DNA from: Methylobacterium durans
Lineage (GTDB): Bacteria > Pseudomonadota > Alphaproteobacteria > Rhizobiales > Beijerinckiaceae
Direction of reading: 5' to 3'
Assembly: GCF_003173715.1 (NCBI RefSeq)
Contig: NZ_CP029550.1
Span: forward strand, 5,193,501 to 5,257,500
DNA: 64,000 nucleotides
The notes under the pieces: model-generated
Seen by the model: the letters and a program-made list of their open reading frames with translations, nothing else
What the model was told of the DNA's origin: nothing
Databases searched by the model: none
Made by a program: the position numbers and the translations under genes
Shown: positions 1 to 8,049 of the stretch, piece by piece
Layout: each line of letters begins with the position of its first letter
Numbering within the stretch: position 1 is the stretch's first letter

Positions 1-317
1 GGACCGCAGGCGGGCTCCTTCTTCTCGGCGAGCGTCTCGGCCGCGGTCTGGCGGACCGCCTCGTCGGCATCCTCCAGCGAGCGGACGAGGCCCTCGACCA
101 CGTCCGGCCCGTCGTGCTCGTCGAGGGCGCGGGCGGCGGCCGCGCGCACCGCGGCGTCGGAATCCGCGAGCCCCTTCAGGAGCAGGATCGTCGCCTCGGG
201 GCCGACGGCCTCGGCGAGCTCCATCATGGCGACGCGGCGGATGCCGGGATCGGGATCCGCGCAGCGCTCGGCCAGATCCTCAAGGTCGTCGTCGAAAGTA
301 TCGAACACGGGTGCCAT
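1..317 (-). CDS. HEAT-repeat protein, 3' end cut by window edge
   Basis: The start ATG is at 315-317 and the frame is open to the window edge, so at least 105 residues are present and the C-terminus is missing. After an acidic N-terminus (FDTFDDDLEDLAERC) come helical repeats of about 31 residues with the HEAT/PBS-lyase signature (DPDPGIRRVAMMELAEA, DSDAAVRAAAARALDEH, DADEAVRQTAAETLAEK). Such repeats are protein-binding scaffolds. It lies 8 bp downstream of the ferredoxin gene on the same strand and is probably co-transcribed with the ferredoxin and flavoprotein. An assembly or docking role for that redox pair is inference. Confidence 0.8.
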   Translation of the reverse strand, partial: MAPVFDTFDDDLEDLAERCADPDPGIRRVAMMELAEAVGPEATILLLKGLADSDAAVRAAAARALDEHDGPDVVEGLVRSLEDADEAVRQTAAETLAEKKEPACG

Positions 318-325
318 CGCGATCC

Positions 326-559
326 TCAGCGCAGCAGGTAGGGGATGTTGACCTTGACCGCGTTCGTCGGGCAATCGACCTCGCAGGGCATGCAGTACCA
401 GCATTCGTCGTACTTCATGTAGGCTTTCTGCCGCGTCTCATCGATCGCGAGAATATCGAGTGGGCAGACGTCGACGCAGACCCGGCAGCCCTTCTCGGCG
501 ATGCACTTCTCGTCATCGATGACGACCGCGGCGCTCTTGGCCTGGGTGATGATCGGCAT
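326..559 (-). CDS. small 2x[4Fe-4S] ferredoxin, partner of the flavoprotein
   Basis: This is a 77-residue soluble ferredoxin. An N-terminal cluster motif (CIAEKGCRVCVDVCP) and a second one (CWYCMPCEVDCP) give the two CxxCxxC...CP-type sets expected for two [4Fe-4S] clusters. The spacing of the first set, with an inserted EKG, resembles the AprB-like ferredoxins found beside AprA-like flavoproteins. The gene follows the flavoprotein by about 30 bp on the same strand. Its likely role is electron transfer to or from the FAD of that protein. It lacks the long C-terminal tail of true AprB, so a dissimilatory sulfur role should not be assumed. Confidence 0.88.
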   Translation of the reverse strand: MPIITQAKSAAVVIDDEKCIAEKGCRVCVDVCPLDILAIDETRQKAYMKYDECWYCMPCEVDCPTNAVKVNIPYLLR

Positions 560-589
560 GGATTCAAGTCTCCGGAATACGGGTGCGGT

Positions 590-2338
590 TCACTCGGCGG
601 CGGCCGGTGTCTTGATGCGGAGCTGGTGGTAGGCGCTCATCTCCTCGGCCGCGACGGGCACGATGAAGGGATCGACCTCCCGCTTGGCGTGGGCCATGCG
701 GCCGGCCTCGTCCTTGAAGAGCACGGTGTGGCAGGCCCACTCGGCGTCGTTGGTCTCGGGGTGATCGACGCGCAGATGATAGAAGCCCCAGCGGCTCTCG
801 GTGCGGTAGAGCGAGGCCGCCGCCGCCATGTCGGCGCAGTCGAGGATCGACTGCATCTCGAGCGCCCGGTGCAACTCGTGCGGATCGCGGGCGACGAGGA
901 GGTCGAGATCCTCGCGGATCTCGGCGAAGCGGCGCTGGCCGAGTTCCATCTTGGCCGTGACCTTCGGCGGCTCCAGGTAGTCGTTGACGAGGCGGCGGGT
1001 CTTGAACTCCATCTCGTGGGGCGTGAGCCCGTCCTCGCGCCGGGTCGGCGCGAGCACCCGCTCCTGCTCGGCGAGGAGGTCGCCCTCGTCGTACGACGCG
1101 AGATCGTGACCCGCGCAGTAGGCGGCGGCGTCCGCGCCGGCGATGCCGCCGTTGACGAAGGCGCCGAGCATGTAATTGTGCGGCACGCTCGCCATGTCGC
1201 CGACCGCATAGAGGCCGGGCACCGTGGTGCGGGCGTTCTCGTCGACCCAGACGCCGGACGCCGAGTGGCCCGAGCAGAAGCCGATCTCCGAGATGTGCAT
1301 CTCGACCGGGCGCTGGCGGTAATTGTTGCCACGCCGCTCGTGGAAGCGCCCGCGCGAGGGCCGCTCGTTGGTGTGCAGGATGGTCTCGATCTCGGAGATC
1401 GTCTCCTCGCGAAGATGGTCCATCTTGAGGAAGACCGGGCCGTTGCCGCTCTGCAGTTCCCGCCAGAATTCCAGCATCATCTGGCCCGACCAGTAATCGC
1501 ACTCGATGAAGCGCTCGCCGCGATTGTTGGCCGTGAACCCGCCGAACGGCCCGGTTACGTAGGCGCAGGAGGGGCCGTTGTAGTCCTTGATCAGGGGGTT
1601 GATCTGGTAGCACTCGAGGTTCGCGAGTTGCGCCCCCGCGTGGTAGGCCATCGCGTAGCCGTCGCCGCAATTGGCCGCATTCTCGTAGGTGCCGAACAGG
1701 TAGCCGGAGGCCGGCAGGCCGAGGCGCCCGGCGGCGCCGCAGGCGAGCACCACGGCCTTGGCCTTCACGACGAGAAATTCGGAGGTGCGGGTGTTGACGC
1801 CGACCGCGCCCGCGATGCGCCCGTCCGGACCTTTCAGCAGCCGGGTCGCCATGTAGCGGTTCGTGACGCCGACCTGCAGGCGGCGGAGCTGCCGGTAGAG
1901 CACCTTCTTGACGTTGTGCCCCTCGGGCATCGGCAGCACGTAGGTCCCCATGTGGTGGACCTTGCGCATGTTGTACTCGCCGGAGCCGTCCTTCTCGAAC
2001 TTGACCCCGAGCTTGTCGAGGTACTGGATCATCGGGAAGGAGCCCTGCGCGTAGGCCATCACCGCCTTCTGGTTGACGACGCCGTCGTTGGCGACAGTGA
2101 TCTCCTTCACGTACTGCTCCGGGGTGGCGTAGCCCGGCACGACGGCGTTGTTCAGCCCGTCCATGCCCATGCTGATCGCGCCGGAGCGCTTCACGTTCGC
2201 CTTCTCCATGAGGACGACCCGAAGCTTCGGGTCGGCCTCCTTCGCCTTGATCGCGGCCATCGGGCCGCCGGTGCCGCCGCCGATCACGAGGAGGTCGGTC
2301 TCGATGATCTCGGTCGTCGCGGTCGGGTGGAAGCTCAT
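590..2338 (-). CDS. FAD-dependent AprA / fumarate-reductase-like flavoprotein subunit
   Basis: 582 residues. The N-terminal FAD-binding motif is VIGGGTGGPMAAIKA (about residues 18-32), followed by EKANVKRSGAISMGMDGLNN, which matches the flavin-contact segment of adenylylsulfate reductase alpha and related fumarate reductase/succinate dehydrogenase flavoproteins. A second FAD motif near residue 375 reads GLYAVGDMASVPHN. The C-terminal helical domain ends near LRVDHPETND. It is followed by its ferredoxin and a HEAT protein, and preceded by DUF971. Members of this family sit in several redox pathways and the substrate cannot be told from sequence. No sat, aprM or dsr genes are visible, so APS reductase is unlikely. 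Confidence 0.85.
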   Translation of the reverse strand: MSFHPTATTEIIETDLLVIGGGTGGPMAAIKAKEADPKLRVVLMEKANVKRSGAISMGMDGLNNAVVPGYATPEQYVKEITVANDGVVNQKAVMAYAQGSFPMIQYLDKLGVKFEKDGSGEYNMRKVHHMGTYVLPMPEGHNVKKVLYRQLRRLQVGVTNRYMATRLLKGPDGRIAGAVGVNTRTSEFLVVKAKAVVLACGAAGRLGLPASGYLFGTYENAANCGDGYAMAYHAGAQLANLECYQINPLIKDYNGPSCAYVTGPFGGFTANNRGERFIECDYWSGQMMLEFWRELQSGNGPVFLKMDHLREETISEIETILHTNERPSRGRFHERRGNNYRQRPVEMHISEIGFCSGHSASGVWVDENARTTVPGLYAVGDMASVPHNYMLGAFVNGGIAGADAAAYCAGHDLASYDEGDLLAEQERVLAPTRREDGLTPHEMEFKTRRLVNDYLEPPKVTAKMELGQRRFAEIREDLDLLVARDPHELHRALEMQSILDCADMAAAASLYRTESRWGFYHLRVDHPETNDAEWACHTVLFKDEAGRMAHAKREVDPFIVPVAAEEMSAYHQLRIKTPAAAE

Positions 2339-2401
2339 GGGGTGTCTCGCATCCGGGCGGGCCGTTTCGGCCTCGCGGGTGACGGGGGTAGCGCGGTCAG
2401 A

Positions 2402-2764
2402 TCAGGCCGCAGCGGCGGCCACGGGCACGGCCTCGCGCGCCAGATCGCGCAGGTAGGTCCAGGGGAAGATCCCGCGGGCGTGGCCGTCCCCGAAGGCGAG
2501 GTGGACCGCGTAGCCGCCCATCGGCTCGATGCGGATCACCGAGGCGCGGGGGAAGGAGGCGGGGAAGCGCGCCTCGATCCGCTCCCGCGTGCACCAGGCG
2601 CAGCGGCAGCGCAGGCGCAGGGTCTCGGCGGGAAGCTCCCCCCGCGTGCCATCGCGCCAGGCGAGCCGCAGGCTCGTGCCGCCGCGGGCCAGGACCACCT
2701 CGTCCGGGATCGCATCGGGATCGAAGGGGGGCGAGGCGGGAAGCCTCATCGCGCCGCTCGTCAT
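2402..2764 (-). CDS. DUF971 (GBBH-like N-terminal domain) protein
   Basis: 120 residues from the ATG at 2762-2764, chosen over an upstream TTG because GAGGAG lies 7 nt before it. It has the DUF971 fold hallmarks: a beta-rich domain with LRLAWRDG, the cysteine group LRLRCRCAWCTRE, and the end segment GDGHARGIFPWTYLRDLA. This domain forms the N-terminus of gamma-butyrobetaine hydroxylase and is also found alone or beside Fe-S assembly proteins, where its CxC...C set is thought to bind metal. It lies 63 bp upstream of the flavoprotein on the same strand, so help with cofactor assembly of that enzyme is possible but inferred. Confidence 0.85.
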   Translation of the reverse strand: MTSGAMRLPASPPFDPDAIPDEVVLARGGTSLRLAWRDGTRGELPAETLRLRCRCAWCTRERIEARFPASFPRASVIRIEPMGGYAVHLAFGDGHARGIFPWTYLRDLAREAVPVAAAAA

Positions 2765-2866
2765 GCACCGCTCCTCGTTCAACAGGTGCCATTGGAGCCG
2801 AGGCGGGCAGGAGCGGACAGCAATTAGTTGCCCGCAAATCGCGATTGCGCCGGGCAGCGCTCGGGG

Positions 2867-3717
2867 TCAGCCCTGCCAGACCCGGGGCAGGGGCTCGCGA
2901 CGGTAGGCCGCCAGGAAGCGGGCCGCGCACCGCCGGAGCGCGTCCGGGTCGCGGCCGAGGAGGCGCACGACGAGATGCCCGTTCCAGGCGCTGGCGCCGG
3001 CCTCGACGCCAGCGCCGGGTCCGTCGAGGAGGGCGCGCGCCTCCTCGATCCGGCCTTCGGCGCCGGGCGCGAGATCGAGGATTGTGCCGAAGGCCCGGGC
3101 ACCGCCGCCGATGGCGGGACGGGCGAGGAGTTCCGCGACCGGACCGGCGAGGGCGAGCGAATCCGCGTAGACGAGGCGCTCCGCCCGTCGCACGCGCCAG
3201 TGGTCCTGCAGCCCCCCGTGGAAAAGACCTCGCCGCTTGCGGCGCGCCCCAGCATCACGATCTCGCAGGCAAGGAGGCCCGCGCCCTCGGCGAGGTCCGC
3301 CTCGAAGCGGCGCTCCAGACTGGCCCGGTCGTAGAGGATCGTCTCCTGCGGCAGCCAGGCGAGGCGGGCACCCGCGCCGAGGGCGACCCGGTTCAGGATC
3401 GCGCTCGCCGGACCGTCCGAGCGGTAGATCTTCTCCGCCGCATTGGTGGTGAGGACGAGGTCCGAGCCCGCATGGAGATCGAGGCCGACCTCGAACCGGT
3501 CGCCGCAGGCGATGCCGCCCGCAGTGTTGACGAGGACCGCCTCCGGCATCGGCCCGTGGGTTCTGGGAAAGCGCAGGCGCGAGGGGCCGGATTCGGCAAG
3601 GTCCATGACGATCGTCGCGGCGCCGGCCCGCGCCATCCGGAGTTGGATGCGCCCGTGCGAGCGCTGGCGAAGCGGGGCGGGGGCGGTTACCGCCTCGGGA
3701 GGGGGGAGGGGCCTCAT
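2867..3717 (-). CDS. ureD: urease accessory protein UreD (UreH), one apparent frameshift
   Basis: UreD scaffolds the UreF/UreG complex that delivers nickel to urease. The upstream part has the family motifs MRPLPPPEAV, RLRFPRTHG, LVNTAGGIACGDRF and TTNAAEKIYRS. The frame then breaks at the C6 run 3212-3217 (G6 on the coding strand). Adding one G restores VFSTGGLQDHWRVRRAERLVYAD and a 283-residue protein of normal UreD length ending in PRVWQG. It lies 154 bp downstream of arginase on the same strand, with a palindromic repeat between them. No ureABCEFG are in the window, so this ureD is separated from urease genes. Sequencing error is the likelier cause of the break; true inactivation cannot be excluded. 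Confidence 0.88.
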
Positions 3718-3740
3718 GGGCGGCCGGACCCGCCGCGGGT

Positions 3741-3850
3741 CCTCTCTCGTGCCGGGAGGGACAGGGTGAGGGGTGCAGGTCTTTCCGGAAAGGTCGCCCC
3801 CCTCGCCCGGTCGGCTGACGCCGACTCGACCTCTCCCGGACGGGAGAGGT
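3741..3850. repeat. dispersed palindromic intergenic repeat, copy A
   Basis: A roughly 110-bp element bounded by CTCTCCCGGACGGGAGAG-type palindromes, with an internal inverted pair around GGGTGAGGGGTGCAGGTC and CCCTCGCCCGGTCGGCTGACG. The same architecture recurs near 11.7, 43.4, 59.0, 59.1 and 60.8 kb. It lies between arginase and ureD. Confidence 0.8.
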
Positions 3851-3871
3851 GGGCGCCCCCCGCCCGCTCCC

Positions 3872-4828
3872 TCACGTGGCGAGATCCCGCGGCACCGCCT
3901 CGATCACCGGGGTCGGCCGGTCGAGGATGCGGCGGCCGAACAGGCTCGCGACCAGCTCCACCAGCACCCGCGCGCTGCGCCCGCGCTCGTCGAGGAAGGG
4001 GTTCAATTCGACCACGTCGAGGGAGCCGACGAGGCCGGAATCGTGGAGCATCTCCATGATCAGGTGCGCCTCGCGGAAGGTCGCGCCGCCCGGCACCGTG
4101 GTGCCGACGCCCGGCGCAATGCCGGGATCGAGGAAGTCGATGTCGAGGCTGACATGCAGGTGGCCCCCGGCCGCCGCGACCTGTTCCAGCGCCCGGCGCA
4201 AGGGGGCCACCACCCCGAACTCGTCGATGGCGCGCATGTCGGTGACGCCGACGCGCCGCGTCGTCACGAGGGCGCGCTCGCCCGCATCGATCGAGCGCAG
4301 GCCGAACAGGTGGATGCGTCCCGGGTCGAGGAGCGGGCGGGCCCCTGCCGCGAACAATCCGTCGAAGCCGGGCTCGCCGCAGAGCGCGGCGAGCGGCATG
4401 CCGTGGATGTTGCCCGACGGCGAGGTCTCAAGCGTGTTGAAATCCGCGTGCGCGTCGAGCCAGAGCACGAAGAGCGGCCGGCCGGCCCCCTCGCAGTGGC
4501 GCAGCGCCCCGTCGACCGAGCCGAGGGAGAGGCTGTGATCGCCCCCGATCACGACCGGCAGCGCGTCGCCCGCGAGGCTCGCCGCGACGCGCCCCGAGAT
4601 CACTTGCGTCCAGGCCGCGACGGCCGGCAGGCCGCGGGCCTCCGCGGGACATCCGGGCGCCACGTCGCCGAGATCCGCGACGGCGTGGCCGAGATCGGCC
4701 AGCGTCCGCACGAGTCCCGCCGTGCGGAGCGCCGCGGGGCCCATCAGGGCGCCAGGCTCGCTCGTGCCCACCTCGATCGGTGCGCCGATGATCTCGATGC
4801 GGGTCGCCCCCGCCTGCCGCCCGCTCAT
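3872..4828 (-). CDS. rocF: arginase
   Basis: 318-residue ureohydrolase that hydrolyses L-arginine to ornithine and urea with a binuclear manganese centre. All metal ligands are visible: GGDHS (residues 95-99), DAHADFN (125-131) and SLDIDFLDP (227-235). The loop HGMPLAALCG after the second motif is typical of arginases rather than agmatinases. It is divergent from urtA across 254 bp and upstream of ureD on the same strand. The locus therefore makes, imports and supports the use of urea as a nitrogen source. The length fits the family. Confidence 0.92.
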   Translation of the reverse strand: MSGRQAGATRIEIIGAPIEVGTSEPGALMGPAALRTAGLVRTLADLGHAVADLGDVAPGCPAEARGLPAVAAWTQVISGRVAASLAGDALPVVIGGDHSLSLGSVDGALRHCEGAGRPLFVLWLDAHADFNTLETSPSGNIHGMPLAALCGEPGFDGLFAAGARPLLDPGRIHLFGLRSIDAGERALVTTRRVGVTDMRAIDEFGVVAPLRRALEQVAAAGGHLHVSLDIDFLDPGIAPGVGTTVPGGATFREAHLIMEMLHDSGLVGSLDVVELNPFLDERGRSARVLVELVASLFGRRILDRPTPVIEAVPRDLAT

Positions 4829-5022
4829 GCGCCGCTCCCAGCCGATGGTGCGAGGACCGGTCGCGTTCTAGCCCGTCCTGGCGACGCGCTGAAGACGCCC
4901 GCTCCGCCCCGACCGCCCATGCAGGGCCGATGCCGGATGCACGCCGGGCCGTGTGCCTCGCGAATGTGCAATGTGGGTGTGCATCGCGCGAACATGCTCG
5001 GCGCTCCGGTCACGGTGGCGCT

Positions 5023-5037
5023 TGGCACATCGCTTGC
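5023..5037 (+). promoter_or_regulatory. sigma-54 (RpoN) -24/-12 promoter of urtA
   Basis: TGGCAC, five bases, TTGC. The invariant GG (5024-5025) and GC (5036-5037) are separated by exactly 10 nt, matching the YTGGCAC-N5-TTGCW consensus. It lies 46 bp before the urtA start, leaving room for a transcription start near 5049. Imperfect NtrC-like half-sites (TGCAC at 4938, GTGTGC at 4951) lie upstream. NtrC/RpoN control of urea transport under nitrogen limitation is known in other bacteria. Confidence 0.75.
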
Positions 5038-5082
5038 CAGACCTTCGCGCCCAGCGAACGGGCAGTGGAATGGCAGGCGTCG

Positions 5083-6408
5083 ATGATGAGCAGAGCCTTT
5101 TCGGCCGGATCGAACCGTCCTTCGTCCCTCAGGCGCTGGACCTGCGCCGCCGCGCTGGCGGGCGGCCTCGCCCTCGGTCTCGGCATCGCGTCCGCGGCCC
5201 GCGCGCAGGAGACGATCAAGGTCGGCATCCTGCACTCGCTGTCCGGCACGATGGCGATCTCGGAGACGACCCTCAAGGACGCGATGCTGATGCTCATCGC
5301 GGAGCAGAACCGCAAGGGCGGCGTGCTCGGCAAGAAGCTGGAGCCGGTGGTGGTCGATCCGGCCTCGAACTGGCCGCTGTTCGCCGAGAAGGCCCGCGAG
5401 CTCATCGCCAAGGACAAGGTCTCGGCGGTGTTTGGCTGCTGGACGAGCGTGTCGCGCAAGTCCGTGCTGCCAGTCTTCCGGGAACTCGACTCGATCCTGT
5501 TCTATCCCGTCCAGTACGAGGGCGAGGAGAGCGAGCGGAACGTGTTCTACACGGGCGCCGCCCCGAACCAGCAGGCGATCCCCGCCGTCGACTACCTGAT
5601 GAGCGAGGAGAAGGTCGAGCGCTGGGTCCTGGAAGGGACGGACTACGTCTACCCGCGCACCACCAACAAGATCCTCGAAGCCTACCTGAAGGCGAAGGGC
5701 GTGAAGCCTGAGGACATCTCGATCAACTACACGCCGTTCGGCCAGTCGGACTGGCAGACGCGAGTGGCCGCCATCAAGGCGTTCGGCTCGGCCGGCCGGA
5801 AGACGGCCGTGGTCTCGACCATCAATGGCGACGCGAACGTGCCCTTCTACAAGGAACTCGCCAACCAGGGCGTGAAGGCCACCGACATCCCGGTCGTGGC
5901 CTTCTCGGTGGGCGAGGAGGAGTTGGCCGGCATCGACACCAAGCCGCTCCTCGGCCACCTCGCCGCCTGGAACTACTTCCAATCGATCGACACGCCGGAG
6001 AACACGGCGTTCATCGAGCAATGGCGCACCTTCACGAAGAACGCCAAGCGCGTCACCAACGACCCGATGGAGGCCCATTACATCGGCTTCAACATGTGGG
6101 TGAAGGCGGTGGAGAAGGCGGGCACCACCGAGCCCGACAAGGTGATCGCTGCGCTCCCCGGCATCGAGCAGAAGAACCTCACGGGCGGCACCGCGAAGAT
6201 GCTGCCGAACCACCACGTCACGAAGCCGGTCTTCATCGGCGAGATCAAGGATGACGGACAATTCGATGTCGTCTGGAAGACGGACGGCCTCATCCCCGGC
6301 GAGGCGTGGTCGAAGCAACTCGACGGCTCGAAGGACCTCGAGGCCGACTGGGTGACGCTCAATTGCGGCAACTACAACACCAAGACCAAGAAATGCGGCG
6401 GGGCGTGA
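5083..6408 (+). CDS. urtA: urea ABC transporter, periplasmic substrate-binding protein
   Basis: About 441 residues from the ATG at 5083 (a second ATG follows at 5086). An upstream in-frame start at 4930 would put the sigma-54 promoter inside the gene and is rejected. Residues 1-42 form a long signal peptide ending ASAARAQ. The mature protein starts ETIKVGILHSLSGTMAISET, the typical UrtA/amide-binding (Peripla_BP_5) opening, and continues with FGCWTSVSRKSVLPV and FYPVQYEGEESE, hallmarks of UrtA as opposed to branched-chain amino-acid binding proteins. First gene of urtABCDE. A hairpin directly downstream may keep its mRNA more abundant than the rest. Confidence 0.95.
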   Translation: MMSRAFSAGSNRPSSLRRWTCAAALAGGLALGLGIASAARAQETIKVGILHSLSGTMAISETTLKDAMLMLIAEQNRKGGVLGKKLEPVVVDPASNWPLFAEKARELIAKDKVSAVFGCWTSVSRKSVLPVFRELDSILFYPVQYEGEESERNVFYTGAAPNQQAIPAVDYLMSEEKVERWVLEGTDYVYPRTTNKILEAYLKAKGVKPEDISINYTPFGQSDWQTRVAAIKAFGSAGRKTAVVSTINGDANVPFYKELANQGVKATDIPVVAFSVGEEELAGIDTKPLLGHLAAWNYFQSIDTPENTAFIEQWRTFTKNAKRVTNDPMEAHYIGFNMWVKAVEKAGTTEPDKVIAALPGIEQKNLTGGTAKMLPNHHVTKPVFIGEIKDDGQFDVVWKTDGLIPGEAWSKQLDGSKDLEADWVTLNCGNYNTKTKKCGGA

Positions 6409-6412
6409 CGCT

Positions 6413-6439
6413 CCCATCCCCCTCCCTCGCGGGGATGGG
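6413..6439 (+). terminator. intercistronic hairpin between urtA and urtB
   Basis: Arms CCCATCCCC and GGGGATGGG around an 9-nt loop, beginning 5 bp after the urtA stop. There is no U-tract, so it is more likely a partial terminator or mRNA-stabilising hairpin that favours expression of the binding protein over the membrane subunits. Confidence 0.55.
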
Positions 6440-6469
6440 CGGCGCGCGGCAGTCTGCGGGGGATCCACG

Positions 6470-8047
6470 ATGATCGGCCTCCTCGCCCTCCTCCTCTGCC
6501 TTCTCGCCGGGCCGGCCCGCGCGGAGGCGCCGGCCGACGCGGCCTACGCGCGGCTGGCGAGCGACAGCTACGCGGAGATCGAGGCCGGTGTCGCGGCGCT
6601 CGGGCCGAGCGGCGATCCGCGTGCCGGAGCCGTGATCGGCGCGCTGGCCGACGGGCGCCTCCTCTTCCGGCCTGCCGATAGGACCCTGTTCATCCGCGAC
6701 GGGTCCGGCGTGGTCGAGGCCCGCACCGGCGCCCCGGCAAGCGCCGACGGCCTGAAGCCGGTGCGGGCCAACAACAAGGTCCGGCGCGCCGTCGAGGCAG
6801 CGATGGGCAGCCTCAACCTGACGAGCCCGGATCCGGGCAGGCGCCGCGAGGCGGCGGACGCCGTGTTCAAGGCCCGCGACGCGGGAGCGCTTCCCGCCCT
6901 CGACGTCGCGCTGGCGAAGGAGGCGGATGCGGGCGTGCGGCGGGCGCTGGCGGAGGCCCGCGCCGCCGTGATCCTGGCCCGGCCCGGAGCCGCGGAGCCT
7001 GAGCGCCTCGGGGCGATCCAGACGATCGCAGGCCGCGGCGACGGCGATGCCCTGGGGATCCTGCGCGGCCTCTCCGCCGATCCGAGCGAAGCCGTGCGGG
7101 CGGCGGCAGCCCGCGGCGTCGGGACGGTCGAGACCCGGCTCGCCCTGATCGGAGCGGCGCAGAACGTCTGGTACGGGATCTCCCTCGGCTCCGTGCTGCT
7201 GCTGGCCGCGATCGGCCTCGCCATCACCTTCGGCGTGATGGGCATCATCAACATGGCGCACGGCGAGATGGTGATGCTCGGCGCCTACACCACCTTCCTC
7301 GTGCAGGGCGCGATCCGCGAGCATGCGCCCGCCCTGTCGGATTGGTCGCTCGCCGTCAGCATCCCGGCGGCCTTCCTGGTGGCGGGCGCCGTCGGCGTCG
7401 TCATCGAGCGCGGCGTCATCCGCTACCTGTACGGGCGGCCGCTGGAGACGCTGCTCGCCACCTTCGGCATCAGCCTCGTCCTGCAGCAGGGTGTGCGCTC
7501 GCTCTTCGGCCCGACGAACCGCGAGGTGAGCGCGCCGGCCTTCATGACCGGCGCCTTCGACCTCTACGGCCTCTCGATCACCTGGGGCCGGCTCTGGATC
7601 GTGGTGTTCTCGTTCGGCGTCTTCCTCGGCCTGCTCTTCGTGCTGCGCAGGACCGCCTTCGGCCTCAAGACCCGGGCCGTGACCCAGAACCGGCGCATGG
7701 CCGCAGCGATGGGCATCCGCACGCCCCTCGTCGACGCCCTGACCTTCGGCCTCGGCTCCGGCATCGCCGGCATCGCGGGCGTGGCGCTCTCTCAGATCGA
7801 CAACGTCTCGCCCAATCTCGGCCAGGGCTACATCATCGACTCGTTCCTCGTCGTGGTGTTCGGCGGCGTCGGGAACCTCTGGGGCACGCTGGTGGCGGCG
7901 CTGACCCTCGGCGTCGCCAACAAGCTGTTCGAGCCGTATCTCGGCGCGGTGCTCGCGAAGATCGCGCTCCTCGTCTTCATCATCCTGTTCATCCAGAAAC
8001 GCCCGCGCGGCCTGTTCGCGCTCAAGGGCCGGGCGGTGGAGTCGTGA
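6470..8047 (+). CDS. urtB: urea ABC transporter, permease subunit UrtB
   Basis: 525 residues. It starts with a signal-like segment (MIGLLALLLCLLAGPARA) and an extracytoplasmic helical region of roughly 190 residues with HEAT-like character, as in long UrtB proteins. The LivH-type permease domain begins near residue 230 (YGISLGSVLLLAAIGLAITFGVMGIINMAHGE). The loop NRRMAAAMGI carries the contact region for the ATPases. It is followed by urtC with almost no gap (urtB stop 8045-8047, urtC ATG 8050), indicating translational coupling. Confidence 0.95.
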   Translation: MIGLLALLLCLLAGPARAEAPADAAYARLASDSYAEIEAGVAALGPSGDPRAGAVIGALADGRLLFRPADRTLFIRDGSGVVEARTGAPASADGLKPVRANNKVRRAVEAAMGSLNLTSPDPGRRREAADAVFKARDAGALPALDVALAKEADAGVRRALAEARAAVILARPGAAEPERLGAIQTIAGRGDGDALGILRGLSADPSEAVRAAAARGVGTVETRLALIGAAQNVWYGISLGSVLLLAAIGLAITFGVMGIINMAHGEMVMLGAYTTFLVQGAIREHAPALSDWSLAVSIPAAFLVAGAVGVVIERGVIRYLYGRPLETLLATFGISLVLQQGVRSLFGPTNREVSAPAFMTGAFDLYGLSITWGRLWIVVFSFGVFLGLLFVLRRTAFGLKTRAVTQNRRMAAAMGIRTPLVDALTFGLGSGIAGIAGVALSQIDNVSPNLGQGYIIDSFLVVVFGGVGNLWGTLVAALTLGVANKLFEPYLGAVLAKIALLVFIILFIQKRPRGLFALKGRAVES

Positions 8048-8049
8048 GC

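Noticed and set aside
590..2338. Dissimilatory adenylylsulfate reductase (aprA/aprB)
   Set aside because: No sat, aprM, dsr or qmo genes nearby, and the ferredoxin lacks the AprB tail; the match is at family level only.
311..2827. 838-codon plus-strand open frame opposite the flavoprotein
   Set aside because: Shadow of the AprA-like gene, ferredoxin and DUF971 gene, all of which have clear domains on the minus strand.
2867..3717. ureD and the other frameshifted genes as pseudogenes
   Set aside because: All breaks are single-base losses in G/C runs with intact motifs on both sides, which fits sequencing error better than decay.
4930..5082. Longer N-terminus for UrtA starting at 4930
   Set aside because: It would place the sigma-54 promoter inside the gene and precede a complete signal peptide with 51 unrelated residues.
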